A stretch of DNA of 64,000 bases from Nonomuraea jiangxiensis (lineage in GTDB: Bacteria; Actinomycetota; Actinomycetes; Streptosporangiales; Streptosporangiaceae): contig NZ_FNDJ01000001.1 of NCBI RefSeq assembly GCF_900099965.1, positions 543,766 through 607,765 on the forward strand, given 5' to 3'. Under the pieces are notes generated by a model that was not told the origin of the DNA, made no database searches, and saw nothing but the letters and a program-made list of their open reading frames with translations. Position numbers and translations under genes: made by a program. Shown here in pieces: positions 41,700 to 51,359 of the stretch (positions are counted from its first letter, which is position 1; every line of letters starts with the position of its first letter).

Positions 41700-43241
41700 T
41701 CAGCCGTCGATCACGGCGGCCGAGCCGTCCGCGCGGGGGTCGGAGGCCGCCTCGACGCGTCCGTCCGGGGCCACCCTGATCAGGTTGGCATGGCCCAGCC
41801 ACTCGTCGTGCGGGGGCACCGGCTTGGCGGTGAAACCGTGGTCGAGCAGGGACCGCGCGGTGTCGGCCGGCAGGTCTTCCTCCATGTAGACGGTCCGGTT
41901 GGTGTCGCCGCCCTCCTGGACCCCGACGATCCACCGGGGAGCATCGACCGCCTCGCGGGGGGCGGCCCCGGCCATGGAGCGGAGCAGGAGCTGGGCGTGG
42001 ATCTGCGGCTGGCCGTGCCCGCCCATGGTCGAGCTCACCCACCTGACCTCCGCGCCCTGCGTGACCAGGACCGGCATGAGGGTGTGCCGGGGCCGCTTGC
42101 CGGGCTCGACCACGTTGGGGGAGAGCGGGTCGAGCGAGAACGAGCGCCCGCGGTTCTGCATGAGGATGCCCGTCGACGGCTCCAGCACCGCCGATCCGAA
42201 CGAGTTGTAGACGCTCTGGATGAGCGAGACCGCGTACCCGTCCGAGTCGATCGCGGAGATGCCGACGGTGTCGCCGCCCGCCCGGCCCGGTCCGGGCGGG
42301 CGCTCCGCAGGGTCCAGGACGCGGGTGATCAGGTCGGCGGCGTCGACCTTGGCGAAGTTCGGGTCGGCGAGCAGGAGGTCGCGGACGGCGTTGGCGTGCT
42401 CGAAGATCGCCGCCAGCCGGCCGCTGCCCGCGCCGAGGAGGTCGCCCGGGTCGCCCAGGCGCCGCACCTCCTCCAGCGCCCGCAGCAGCATGAATCCCTG
42501 GGTGTTGGGCGGGCTGGTGAGCACCTCGTAGTCGCGGAAGCGGCCCCTGAGCGGCTCGACGACCTCCGGCCGGAACGCGGCCAGGTCGTCGATGGTCATG
42601 ACCGATCCGCGCTGTGCCAGCCCGGCGACCAGCCGGCGCCCCAGGGGACCCCCGTAGAGCGTGCCGGGCCCGCCGGTCCGCAGCTCGGCCAGAGACCGCG
42701 CGAGCGCGGGCTGGCGTAGCAGGTCCCCCTCCGCCAGGGAGGCGAACACCTCCCGGCAGCCCGGGTCCGCCAGCAGGACGTCGTGCTTCTCGGCGAGGGA
42801 GGCGGCCACGGAGCGGGCGACCGGCACGCCCTCCTCGGCGAACCGGATGGCGGCGGTGAACTGCGCCGCCCACTCCAGGCGGGCACCGAACGACCTCAGC
42901 GACGCCCACCCGCGCACGCCGCCGGGCACCGTCACCGTGTCGATGCCGCGCGTGGGCAACTCGTCGCCGTGCCGCTCGCGCAGGCGTGCCAGGGATTGCG
43001 CCGCGGGGGCGGGGCCGGTCGCGTTCACGCAGCGGAGGGTGCCGTCGGGGGTACGTACGAGCGCGACCAGGTCGCCGCCGAGGGCCGTGTTGTTCGGGTA
43101 GACGACGTTCAGGACGACCGCGGCCGTGACGGCGGCGTCGATGGCGTTCCCGCCGGCCCGGAACGCCTCCTCGCCGGCCTGGGTCGCGAGGTGGTGCGGG
43201 GAGGCGATCGAAACGAACGTCCCGGGCGGGTGAGGTGTCAT
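41700..43241 (-). CDS. Gamma-glutamyltransferase family protein (Ntn hydrolase)
   Basis: A 513-residue protein with SIASPHHLATQAGEEAFRAGG, written in part as PHHLATQAGEEAFRAGGNA, and NNTALGGDLVALV of the large subunit. The autoprocessing site is Asp-Thr in GGDTVGISAIDSDG, where Thr becomes the N-terminal nucleophile of the small subunit. SSTMGGHGQPQIHAQLLLR follows. No signal peptide, so cytoplasmic. It may hydrolyse gamma-glutamyl or acyl amides rather than glutathione, which actinomycetes mostly lack; gamma-glutamylcysteine from EgtA is one possible substrate. Confidence 0.88.
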   Translation of the reverse strand: MTPHPPGTFVSIASPHHLATQAGEEAFRAGGNAIDAAVTAAVVLNVVYPNNTALGGDLVALVRTPDGTLRCVNATGPAPAAQSLARLRERHGDELPTRGIDTVTVPGGVRGWASLRSFGARLEWAAQFTAAIRFAEEGVPVARSVAASLAEKHDVLLADPGCREVFASLAEGDLLRQPALARSLAELRTGGPGTLYGGPLGRRLVAGLAQRGSVMTIDDLAAFRPEVVEPLRGRFRDYEVLTSPPNTQGFMLLRALEEVRRLGDPGDLLGAGSGRLAAIFEHANAVRDLLLADPNFAKVDAADLITRVLDPAERPPGPGRAGGDTVGISAIDSDGYAVSLIQSVYNSFGSAVLEPSTGILMQNRGRSFSLDPLSPNVVEPGKRPRHTLMPVLVTQGAEVRWVSSTMGGHGQPQIHAQLLLRSMAGAAPREAVDAPRWIVGVQEGGDTNRTVYMEEDLPADTARSLLDHGFTAKPVPPHDEWLGHANLIRVAPDGRVEAASDPRADGSAAVIDG

Positions 43242-43344
43242 ATGGCAATCTTGCCCCAGGCCGCCCGCGGCGTCATCAGCCCGTAGAGCTGGGTGCTGGG
43301 CGGGTCCGGCGGCGCCGCCCGTGGACGAGGGCGTGGCGTCCGGC

Positions 43345-43443
43345 CGTCGATATTATCCGAAAAAAGGAATTTTCATCACATTATGGGATGTTTCACATGA
43401 ATAGGCAACAAATCAGGCATCCACACAAACTGGGGGGACCAAC
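43345..43443 (+). promoter_or_regulatory. AT-rich promoter region of the asparagine synthetase gene
   Basis: About 90 bp with far more A/T than its surroundings. It holds a TATTAT run, GAAAA-N6-TTTTC (43359-43374 region) and CATCA/GGATG half-sites. A GGGGGG ribosome-binding site is at 43432-43437. The exact -35 and -10 cannot be set. Confidence 0.4.
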
Positions 43444-45294
43444 ATGTGTGGCATCTGCGGATGGGTGGACTTCGAACGGGACCTGCGTGAGGAGAGGGCG
43501 ACAGCGCAGGCCATGACGGACACGATGGCCTGCCGGGGTCCCGACGACGAGGGGTTGTGGACGGCGCCGCACGCCGCCATCGGCCACCGAAGGCTCGCCA
43601 TCATCGACCTCAAGGGCGGCCGGCAGCCGATGATCACCGAGGACGCCGGGCGCGGGCCGGCCGTCCTCACCTACAGCGGCGAGGTCTACAACTTCCAGGA
43701 ACTTCGCGCGGAGCTGAGCGCCCGGGGGCACCGCTTCCGCACCCAGAGCGACACGGAGGTCGTCCTGCTCGCCTACGTCGAGTGGGGCGCGGACCTGGCC
43801 GAGCACCTCAACGGCATGTACGCCTTCGCGATCTGGGACGCCGCCCGCGAGGAGCTGCTGCTGGTCCGCGACCGCATGGGCATCAAGCCGCTCTACTACT
43901 ACCCCACCCCCCACGGCGTACTGTTCGGCTCGGAGCCCAAGGCGATCCTGGCCAACCCGCACGTTCCCCGGGTGGTCGACGCCGACGGGCTGCGCGAGCT
44001 GCTGGCGTTCGTCAAGACCCCCGAGCACGGGATCTTCAAGGGCATGTACGAGGTCCGCCCCGGCCAGATCGTCCAGGTCGGCCGCGACGGGATCCGCAAG
44101 CGCCGCTACTGGCGGCTGCAGTCCCACGAGCACGAGGACGACGTCGAAACCTCCGTCAAAACGGTACGCGGCCTGCTGGACGACATCGTCACCCGCCAGC
44201 TCATCAGCGACGTGCCGCTGTGCTCGCTGCTGTCCGGCGGCCTCGACTCCAGCATGATCACCGCGCTGGCCGCCAAGGACCTGCGCGAGCAGCATCTCGG
44301 CACGGTCCGCTCGTTCTCCGTGGACTTCGTCGGCTACACCGAGCACTTCAAGCCCGACTTCACGCGTTCGACGCCCGACACGCCGTACGTCCACGACCTG
44401 GTCAGCCACGTCGGCGCCGACCACACCGACATCGTGCTGAACTCGAACGAACTGATGGACCCGGCCGTGCGCGCCGCCGTGCTGCGCGCCCGCGACCTGC
44501 CGCTGGGCATCGGCGACATGGACAGCTCGCTTTACCTGCTGTTCAAGGCGATCAGGGAGCACTCCACGGTGGCGCTGTCGGGGGAGTCGGCCGACGAGGT
44601 CTTCGGCGGCTACCGGTGGTTCCACGACCCGGAGGCGGTCACGGCGGACACGTTCCCGTGGCTCGTCGGCGAGAACATGGCCGACCACACCGGGGCGGAG
44701 CTGCTGTTCACGGACGAGGCGCAGCGCATGCTGGACATGGCCGGCTACCGGGACCAGAGCTACCGCCAGGCACTGGACGAGGTGCCCGGACTGCCCGGCG
44801 AGACGGGGCACCAGCGGCGCATGCGGGAGGTCAGCTACTTCCACCTGACCCGGTTCGTCCAGATCCTGCTCGACCGCAAGGACCGGATGAGCATGGCCGT
44901 CGGGCTGGAGGTCCGGGTGCCGTTCTGCGACCACCGGCTGGTGGAGTACGTCTTCAACGCCCCCTGGGCGCTCAAGACCTTCGACGGGCGGGAGAAGAGC
45001 CTGCTGCGCGGGGCCGCCGCCGACCTGCTGCCCGAATCCGTCCTGCGCCGGCTCAAGAGCCCGTACCCCGCCACTCAGGACCCGCTGTACGAGCAGGCCC
45101 TGCACGATGAGGCGCGGAAGGTGCTGGAGGGCGGCGAGGCGCCCTGTGCCGGGCTGATCGATCCGGAGCGGGCACGCGCGGTGATCGAGCAGCCGGTGGG
45201 CGCCACCAGCGCCATGGCCTCCCGGGCCGCGCTGGAGCGGGTGCTGCAGCTCGACGCGTGGTTCAAGGACTACGGGGTGCGGCTCGCCCTCTGA
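43444..45294 (+). CDS. asnB: Glutamine-hydrolysing asparagine synthetase
   Basis: A 616-residue two-domain enzyme. Residues 1-200 are the glutaminase, starting MCGICGW with nucleophile Cys2, RGPDDEG, RRLAIIDL and YSGEVYNF. Residues about 235-600 are the synthetase with the pyrophosphate loop LLSGGLDSS and SGESADEVFGGY. It converts aspartate to asparagine with ATP and Gln. It has the long actinomycete form and no PqqD or lasso-peptide genes nearby, so a housekeeping or cell-wall amidation role is preferred to a biosynthetic one. Confidence 0.93.
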   Translation: MCGICGWVDFERDLREERATAQAMTDTMACRGPDDEGLWTAPHAAIGHRRLAIIDLKGGRQPMITEDAGRGPAVLTYSGEVYNFQELRAELSARGHRFRTQSDTEVVLLAYVEWGADLAEHLNGMYAFAIWDAAREELLLVRDRMGIKPLYYYPTPHGVLFGSEPKAILANPHVPRVVDADGLRELLAFVKTPEHGIFKGMYEVRPGQIVQVGRDGIRKRRYWRLQSHEHEDDVETSVKTVRGLLDDIVTRQLISDVPLCSLLSGGLDSSMITALAAKDLREQHLGTVRSFSVDFVGYTEHFKPDFTRSTPDTPYVHDLVSHVGADHTDIVLNSNELMDPAVRAAVLRARDLPLGIGDMDSSLYLLFKAIREHSTVALSGESADEVFGGYRWFHDPEAVTADTFPWLVGENMADHTGAELLFTDEAQRMLDMAGYRDQSYRQALDEVPGLPGETGHQRRMREVSYFHLTRFVQILLDRKDRMSMAVGLEVRVPFCDHRLVEYVFNAPWALKTFDGREKSLLRGAAADLLPESVLRRLKSPYPATQDPLYEQALHDEARKVLEGGEAPCAGLIDPERARAVIEQPVGATSAMASRAALERVLQLDAWFKDYGVRLAL

Positions 45295-45416
45295 CGGGGC
45301 GGCTCGCCACGGGGAAATGACCCGGGGTGGCCCGGCGGGGGCTTCACCGGCCGGTCGGGTTCGCCGTGGGTGCGGTTCGCCCGAGGGGGAAATATGCTGC
45401 GGTCGGAGGTCATGAC

Positions 45417-46202
45417 ATGATCCTGGACCGCTTCCACCTCACCGGCGCCACCGCCGTCGTCACCGGCGCGGGCCGGGGCATCGGGGCGGCGACCGCCCTC
45501 GCCCTCGCCCAGGCGGGGGCCGACGTGGTGATCTGCGCCCGTACCGAGGAGCAGTTGCGGCAGGTCGCGGACCAGGTGGAGAAGGCCGGCCAGCGGGCCC
45601 TGGTGGTCGCGTCCGACCTGAGCCGGCCGGGCGCGGCGGGGGAGCTCGCGGAGCGGGCCGTGGCCGCCTTCGGCCGGATCGACGTGGTCGTCAACAACGT
45701 GGGCGGCGCCCTTCCCCGGTCCTTCCTGGACACCAGCGGACGCCACCTCGAGCGGGCGTTCCAGTTCAACGTCGGCGTGGCGCACGAGCTGACCAGGGCG
45801 GCGACCCCTCACCTGCTCGCCGCGGGCGGCTCGGTCGTGAACATCTCCTCCGCCGTGGGCCGCGTGGCGGGCCGGGGCTATCTGGCCTACGGCGTGGCCA
45901 AGGCGGCGCTCGCCCACTACACCCGGGTGGCCGCGCTCGATCTGGCCCCCAAGGTGCGGGTCAACGCGGTCTCCGTGGGCGCCTGCGCCACCTCCGCCCT
46001 CGACATCGTCATGCACGACGAAGGGCTGCGGACCCAGATGGAGCAGGCCACGCCGCTGCGCCGGATCGGCGAGCCGGAGGACGTGGCGGCCGCCGTGCTC
46101 TACCTGGCCTCGCCGGCCGGCGGTTACGTGACGGGCAAGGTGCTGGAGGTGGACGGCGGTATCGACCGCCCCAACCTCGACCTCGGAATCCCCGACCTCT
46201 GA
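45417..46202 (+). CDS. Short-chain dehydrogenase/reductase (FabG-like)
   Basis: A 261-residue classical SDR with [35 protein letters not shown] (catalytic Ser, Tyr and Lys; shown in part) and the C-terminal [16 protein letters not shown] 45417 has GGAGG 8 nt upstream. It reduces or oxidises an alcohol/ketone with NAD(P)H; actinomycete members of this kind act on fatty acyl, steroid or sugar substrates, which cannot be told apart here. Stands alone on the plus strand. Confidence 0.88.
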   Translation: MILDRFHLTGATAVVTGAGRGIGAATALALAQAGADVVICARTEEQLRQVADQVEKAGQRALVVASDLSRPGAAGELAERAVAAFGRIDVVVNNVGGALPRSFLDTSGRHLERAFQFNVGVAHELTRAATPHLLAAGGSVVNISSAVGRVAGRGYLAYGVAKAALAHYTRVAALDLAPKVRVNAVSVGACATSALDIVMHDEGLRTQMEQATPLRRIGEPEDVAAAVLYLASPAGGYVTGKVLEVDGGIDRPNLDLGIPDL

Positions 46203-46343
46203 ACCTGGCCGCCCACCGCGTCCGGCTCGGCGTGATTCGCTCCTCTTTCGTGCCATGAAACGTCGCCCGTCTTGTGCCAGGATGATCAGGAAAAAGAGGA
46301 ATGATCTCGACGTCGGCGGTTCCTGAGCTCAGGGAGACCACAC

Positions 46344-47162
46344 GTGACCGATCCACCACCGAGCGTTCCCGGTATCGACCCCGCCGTTCCCAGCGTGGCT
46401 CGCATGTACGACTACTACCTGGGCGGAAAAGACAACTTCCCCGCCGACCGGGAGGCCGCGGAGAAGATCATCGCGATCGTCCCCGAGGTGCGTGAGACGG
46501 CACGCGACAATCGCGCGTTCCTCGGCAAGGCCGTCCGCCTGATGGCCGAGCAGGGCGTACGCCAGTTCCTCGACCTGGGAGCCGGCCTGCCCACGCAGGA
46601 GAACGTGCACCAGGTGGCCCAGCGGGTCGACCCCGAGGCCCGGGTCGTCTACGTCGACAGCGACCCGATCGTGCTGGCGCACGCCCGCGCGCTGCTGGCC
46701 GACAACCCGCACACCGTGGCGATCTGGGGTGACATCACCGACCCGGAAACCATCCTGAAGGACCCCGAGGTCGTCGAGCGGCTGGACTTCGGCCGGCCCA
46801 CCGCCGTGCTGGTGTCGGCGGTGCTGCACTTCGTGGCCGACGACCGGCACGTGAGCGACATCGTGACGACGCTGCGCCGGCCGCTGACGGCGGGCAGCCA
46901 CCTGCTGATCTCCCACTTCTACGCCCCGGACCTGGACGACGTGAAGGTCCTGGCGGGCCAGCAGGTGTACCGGTCCACCAGGCCCGGCGCGCTGGTCGCC
47001 CGCTCGTTCGAGCAGATCGCCGCCTATTTCGACGGGATGACGCTGCTGGAGCCCGGCCTGGTCCCGGTCAGGTCGTGGCGGCCGGACAACGAGATCGACG
47101 AGCTGGAGGGGATCGACCTGTCCCGTCCCGCACTCATCGGAGCGGTCGGCCGCCTGCCGTAG
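46344..47162 (+). CDS. SAM-dependent methyltransferase, DUF574 family
   Basis: A 272-residue protein with the hallmark PSVARMYDYYLGGKDNFPADR near the N-terminus (given in part: ARMYDYYLGGKDNF), then FLDLGAGLPTQ (SAM motif) and VVYVDSDPIVLAHARALL. DUF574 is expanded in actinomycetes and its substrates are unknown. The GTG start follows GGGAG. It is monocistronic with a short upstream gap. Confidence 0.9.
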   Translation: MTDPPPSVPGIDPAVPSVARMYDYYLGGKDNFPADREAAEKIIAIVPEVRETARDNRAFLGKAVRLMAEQGVRQFLDLGAGLPTQENVHQVAQRVDPEARVVYVDSDPIVLAHARALLADNPHTVAIWGDITDPETILKDPEVVERLDFGRPTAVLVSAVLHFVADDRHVSDIVTTLRRPLTAGSHLLISHFYAPDLDDVKVLAGQQVYRSTRPGALVARSFEQIAAYFDGMTLLEPGLVPVRSWRPDNEIDELEGIDLSRPALIGAVGRLP

Positions 47163-47180
47163 CTCCCGGGCGTGCGGCCC

Positions 47181-47666
47181 TCAGGGGGTGAGGGGCTTCT
47201 CGAAGCAGGTGGAGTAGGTCATCGAGGTGTAGGGCGGGTAGATCGGGATGCGGGTGTAGCCCTCACGCTCGTACACGCGGACCGCCTCGGGCTGGCGGTC
47301 CCCGGTGTGCAGGATGACCCGTGCGGCGCCGAGTTCGCGGGCGGCCCGCTCGGCCGCCGCCAGCAAATCGCGCGCCACCCCGCGCCCCCGGTGCGACGGG
47401 ACGACGAACATGCGCTTGATCTCGATCTCCTCGCCGAGGCGGCGCAGCAGCACGTGCCCGACGGCCAGGTCGGCGTCGAAGGCGACCCCGGTGAACACCA
47501 CGGAGCCGGGCTCGACGGTCACCGCGCCGGTCCGGTTGCCGGGGCCGGTGAACCGGTCGCCGTAACGCCGGCCCATCTCCTCCGTCATGGCCGCACGCAG
47601 CTCCCTGGCCGCGGGGTCGTCGTACGGCACGGCCCGGACGTTGTACGTGGCCCGCTCGGTCGTCAT
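47181..47666 (-). CDS. GNAT-family N-acetyltransferase
   Basis: A 161-residue acetyltransferase with the CoA-binding motif A (IKRMFVVPSHRGRGVARDLL; RGRGVA is the pyrophosphate loop) and C-terminal REGYTRIPIYPPY. The C-terminal CFEKPL is typical of the family. ATG 47666 follows GGGGAG. Targets could be small amines, amino acids or antibiotics. Convergent with the DUF574 gene. Confidence 0.88.
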   Translation of the reverse strand: MTTERATYNVRAVPYDDPAARELRAAMTEEMGRRYGDRFTGPGNRTGAVTVEPGSVVFTGVAFDADLAVGHVLLRRLGEEIEIKRMFVVPSHRGRGVARDLLAAAERAARELGAARVILHTGDRQPEAVRVYEREGYTRIPIYPPYTSMTYSTCFEKPLTP

Positions 47667-47934
47667 TCGCCGCTCCCCGGATAGCGCTCGTCGTTCCCGC
47701 CGTCGCGCGGACCGACGTCTGCAGCGTAGGGGGTGCCCGTACGGCCGGGAGCGGCCGGGGTGCTCCCATCCGTCACGGGCCGCCAGGGTCGTATGAGCGT
47801 TGCTCACGCAGTCTTCTCCGGGCGATCAACTGCCGGATATGTCTTGGTCGTCCCATTTCTCCACCCTTTTCCGGTGTTCCGGGCGGTTCACGTCCGGAGG
47901 ACAGAGCACCACCTAACAGGGGGCGGACGGACAG

Positions 47935-49017
47935 ATGCGTACATGGCACAAGGTCGCGATGATCGCGACGCTGGGTGGCGTGATCGCCGCGGCACAGGGA
48001 ACGGCCATGGCGGACGCTGGCCACGGGCAGGGCCAGGGGCATGGGCGCGGCGGGAAGCCGAGTCTCGACCTGCAGGCTCATCGCGGCGGGATCGGGCTGA
48101 CCGTGGAGTCCACGCTCCCGGCCTTCGCCAGGGCGCTCGAACTCGGCGTGAACACCCTGGAGCTGGACATCCAGATCACCGAGGACGGCCAGGCGGTCGT
48201 CACCCACGACCGGCAGATCGACGGCCGCAAGTGCGCGGACACGGCCCCGGCCGTGGCCGGCGACCCCGAGTATCCCTACGTGGGCAAGTTCATCAACACG
48301 CTGAGCGTCAAGCAGATCAGGACCATGGACTGCGGCTCCCGGACGCTCGCCGAGTTCCCGCGCCAGCAGGCCGCCCCCGGCGCCCGCATGCCGCTGCTGA
48401 GCGAGGTCTTCGACCTGGTCAAGCGCTATCACGCGAACGACGTGATGATGAACATCGAGACCAAGGTCGAGGCGGGCGCGCCGCGGGAGACCGCGCCACG
48501 CGAGCAGTTCGTGCAGGTCGCGGCCCAGGAGATCCGCAAGGCCGGGATGCTGCGGCAGGTCACCATCCAGAGCTTCGACTGGGGCGCACTCATGCGGATG
48601 CACGAGGTCGAGCCCCGGCTGCCGCTGGTGGCGCTGACCAACCCGCAGTACCAGGGCGTACCGGGCACCGAGGTGTGGCTCGGCGGTCTCGACCTCGACG
48701 ACTTCGGCGGTGACCCGCTGAAGGCGATCAAGTCCTTCGGCGCCAGCGCGTACTCCCCGACGCCGGGCACCCCCGAGGCCGCCGGGGTGACCGACCCCGA
48801 CTACCGGCCGTACGTGACCAAGCAGCTCGTGGACGAGGCGCACAGCCTGGGCATCAAGGTCATCCCGTGGACCGCGGACGACGCGCCGACGATGAACGCG
48901 ATGATCGACGCCGGTGTGGACGGCATCATCACCAACTACCCGGACGTGCTGCGCGAGGTCATGGACGAGCGCGGCTACGAGCTGCCCAAGCCTCACCGCG
49001 TCAAGGGCCACGCCTGA
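47935..49017 (+). CDS. Secreted glycerophosphodiester phosphodiesterase
   Basis: A 360-residue exported enzyme. The signal peptide covers residues 1-26 (ending GTAMADA), and a Gly/His linker (HGQGQGHGRGG) follows. The GDPD barrel has the catalytic His-Arg (AHRGG, His49), Glu77/Asp79 (LELDIQITEDG) and His91, the metal and acid/base set. It hydrolyses glycerophosphodiesters from phospholipids to glycerol-3-phosphate and an alcohol. ATG 47935 follows a GGGGG stretch. Confidence 0.9.
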   Translation: MRTWHKVAMIATLGGVIAAAQGTAMADAGHGQGQGHGRGGKPSLDLQAHRGGIGLTVESTLPAFARALELGVNTLELDIQITEDGQAVVTHDRQIDGRKCADTAPAVAGDPEYPYVGKFINTLSVKQIRTMDCGSRTLAEFPRQQAAPGARMPLLSEVFDLVKRYHANDVMMNIETKVEAGAPRETAPREQFVQVAAQEIRKAGMLRQVTIQSFDWGALMRMHEVEPRLPLVALTNPQYQGVPGTEVWLGGLDLDDFGGDPLKAIKSFGASAYSPTPGTPEAAGVTDPDYRPYVTKQLVDEAHSLGIKVIPWTADDAPTMNAMIDAGVDGIITNYPDVLREVMDERGYELPKPHRVKGHA

Positions 49018-49024
49018 GGCGGGT

Positions 49025-50002
49025 CTACTCCGGGGCCCTGGCATGCCGGCCGGTCACCAGGGCCTCGCCCAGCTCCGTGCGCCAGTAGAGCACGGAGCGG
49101 CCGGCTCGCCGGCGGCGTACCAGACCGGCGTCCAGCAGCACCTTGAGGTGCCGGCCCACCGACCCCAGCCCCTGCCCGGTCAGCGCCACCAGCTGGGTCG
49201 TGCTCTTGGGGGTGTCCAGCAGGACGAGCACGGCCGCCCGGGCGCTCCCGAGCAGTGTGCCCAGCGCCCGGGGCGCCCGGGCCTCGCCGAGCAGCGGTCC
49301 CGTGCACGGATAGACCACGGCATACCGGTACGGCAGGTGCCAGGAGACCCAGGCCGCGGCACGCGGGATCACCGGGACGAACCACAACTGGGCGTCGGAG
49401 AGCTCCTTGGGCGGGTTGTCGTGCGTGTTGATCTGGAGCCGGCCGTCGCCCAGCCAGCGCAGCCCGGGCCGCATGTCGTCCAGCGCCGCGACCCAGCCGC
49501 CCTGGGCCAGCTTCTCCGTCCTGGCGACGATGTCGGCCTCCAGGATCCGGCGGCGCCGCGGCCACGTGGGCAGCACAGTCTCCCGCCACACCCAGTCGAG
49601 CAGGTCGGCGGCGTGATCGGCCAGGTCGGGACGGTCCAGCTCGGCCGGAAGCGGCCCGCCGAGCGAGACCTCCAGGTCCGCGTGGACGGTCTCCGGCGGC
49701 GTCGCGCGCACCTGCCGCAGCTCCTCGTCGAACGTCGCCTCGGCCGCACCCGACGGCGTCGGGACGAGGAAGTCGGCGATCCAGCGCTCGCTCAGCGCGG
49801 CCCGCAGGAGCCGGGCGGTGACCGGGTCGGCGGCCAGCCGCGCGCGGTATGCGGGCAGGTGGGCGTCGAACCAGGTCTGCTCGGCGGGGTGGGCGGCGCT
49901 GCCCTTGGCGAGCAGCAGCAGGCAGGCGGTGGCCTCGGCGAGCGCGGAGACGGTGAAGCGGCTGCGGGCGAGCGTCTCGGCGTTGATCTGCCAGTAGCCC
50001 AT
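49025..50002 (-). CDS. ArsR-family transcriptional regulator (large, with extra N-terminal domain)
   Basis: A 325-residue protein. The winged helix is at the C-terminus, residues about 250-320 (TPKSTTQLVALTGQGLGSVGRHLKVLLDAGLVRRRRAGRSVLYWRT, in part). The N-terminal 240 residues, with INAETLARSRFTVSALAEA and WVSWHLPYRYAVVYP, form the DUF5937-type sensor domain seen in actinomycete ArsR-like regulators. It is divergent from an MFS gene, with a 20-bp inverted repeat in its own promoter, so it probably represses both. Confidence 0.85.
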   Translation of the reverse strand: MGYWQINAETLARSRFTVSALAEATACLLLLAKGSAAHPAEQTWFDAHLPAYRARLAADPVTARLLRAALSERWIADFLVPTPSGAAEATFDEELRQVRATPPETVHADLEVSLGGPLPAELDRPDLADHAADLLDWVWRETVLPTWPRRRRILEADIVARTEKLAQGGWVAALDDMRPGLRWLGDGRLQINTHDNPPKELSDAQLWFVPVIPRAAAWVSWHLPYRYAVVYPCTGPLLGEARAPRALGTLLGSARAAVLVLLDTPKSTTQLVALTGQGLGSVGRHLKVLLDAGLVRRRRAGRSVLYWRTELGEALVTGRHARAPE

Positions 50003-50003
50003 G

Positions 50004-50023
50004 GTTTCGCCCCCGCGCGAAAC
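50004..50023. promoter_or_regulatory. Operator-like inverted repeat GTTTCGC-N6-GCGAAAC
   Basis: Perfect 7-bp arms, placed between the ArsR start (50002) and its -10-like TAGAGT (50022-50027, minus strand), so bound protein would block transcription start. The MFS start is at 50061 on the other side. Confidence 0.65.
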
Positions 50024-50060
50024 TCTAACAGCCCCGCGCTGGGACGGGCGAGACTCCCGT

Positions 50061-51236
50061 ATGCGCACTTACGGGGATCTGTTCCGTACACCGGAGTTCA
50101 CGCCGCTGTTCGCCGCCGCCGCCGTCCAGGTGACGGCCTCGACGGTGAGCGGGCTGGCCCTGGGCACGCTCGTCTACTCCATGACGAACTCGCCGTTCTT
50201 GTCGGCGCTGAGCATGTTCGGGCCGTCCGTCGCGCAGATGGTCGGCGCGACGGCGCTGCTGTCGGCGGCCGACCGGTTGCCGCCCCGCGCCGCGCTGGCC
50301 GTCCTGGGGCTGGCCTTCGCGATCGGCACGGCGGTGCTGGCGATCCCCGGGCTGCCCGGGTGGGCGGTCGTCGCCGTCCTGCTCGGCCTCGGGCTGCTCG
50401 CCTCGCTGAGCGGCGGGGTGCGCCTCGGACTGCTCAACGAGATCCTCCCGGAGCAGGGGTACGTACTCGGCCGTTCCGTGCTCAACATGTCGACCGGCAT
50501 CACGCAGATCGCCGGGTTCGCCGCCGGCGGCCTGCTGGTGAACGCCCTGTCGCCGCGGGGCACGTTGCTCACCGCCGCCGCCCTCTATCTGGCGGCAGCG
50601 GTGATCGCGCGGCTCGGCCTGGTCCGCCGCCCGCCCCGCGCCGCCGGCCGGCCCTCGGTCGCCGTCACCTGGCGGGACAACCGGCGGCTGTGGTCCTCGC
50701 CCGCACGCCGCCATGTCTATCTCGCCCTGTGGGTGCCCAACGGGCTGATCGTCGGGTGCGAGGCGCTCTTCGTCCCGTACGCCCCCGAGCAGGCGGGCGT
50801 GCTCTTCGCCCTGGCCGCCCTCGGCATGCTGGCCGGGGACGTGCTCGTCGGCCGGTTCGTGCCCGAGCGGTGGAGGGGGCGGCTCGCGGCCCCGCTGCGC
50901 CTGCTGCTCGCGATGCCGTACCTGGTGTTCGCCCTGGACCCCGGGCTGCCGATCGCGGTGGCGGCCATCGTGCTCGCCTCGATCGGGTACGCCGCCAGCC
51001 TCCCCCTCCAGGAGCGGCTGGTCGCCCTCACCCCGGCCGACGTGCGCGGGCACGCGCTGGGGCTGCACTCGTCCGGCATGATGACCATGCAGGGCGTGGG
51101 GGCGGCGCTGGCGGGCGCCGTGGCCCAGTACACCTCGCCCGCGACGGCGATGGCCGTGATGGCGGCGGCGTCGGTCGCGGTCACCCTGGCCCTGGCACCG
51201 GGCTTGCGGCGGCCGGCCGAAACGGTTCCTGCGTGA
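50061..51236 (+). CDS. MFS transporter, probable drug/metabolite exporter
   Basis: A 391-residue protein with about 12 hydrophobic helices, beginning LFRTPEFTPLFAAAAVQVT. The motif-A-like SAADRLPPRAAL is present in the second loop. Divergent to the ArsR-type regulator, with a shared operator. This arrangement suggests an inducible exporter. Substrate unknown. Confidence 0.88.
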   Translation: MRTYGDLFRTPEFTPLFAAAAVQVTASTVSGLALGTLVYSMTNSPFLSALSMFGPSVAQMVGATALLSAADRLPPRAALAVLGLAFAIGTAVLAIPGLPGWAVVAVLLGLGLLASLSGGVRLGLLNEILPEQGYVLGRSVLNMSTGITQIAGFAAGGLLVNALSPRGTLLTAAALYLAAAVIARLGLVRRPPRAAGRPSVAVTWRDNRRLWSSPARRHVYLALWVPNGLIVGCEALFVPYAPEQAGVLFALAALGMLAGDVLVGRFVPERWRGRLAAPLRLLLAMPYLVFALDPGLPIAVAAIVLASIGYAASLPLQERLVALTPADVRGHALGLHSSGMMTMQGVGAALAGAVAQYTSPATAMAVMAAASVAVTLALAPGLRRPAETVPA

Positions 51237-51359
51237 ATCCTGAGAACGGTGAGCTGGGAGAACGTCAGACTTGAGGGGGTATCGGCGGGCGCTTTCCCAG
51301 GAAAATGGCGTAATCTAGGTCGCCGCCGTCAACCCGAATGTCGAGGAGCGCGAGCCTCC

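Noticed and set aside
43444..45294. asnB as a lasso-peptide cyclase in a natural-product cluster
   Set aside because: The N-terminal Cys2 glutaminase is intact and there is no PqqD-like, leader peptidase or precursor gene nearby.
47773..47856. 27-codon minus-strand ORF (begins MGRPRHIRQL) with a weak GGAGAA site
   Set aside because: Too short, no third-position bias, ribosome-binding site too close to the ATG; kept only as a curiosity.
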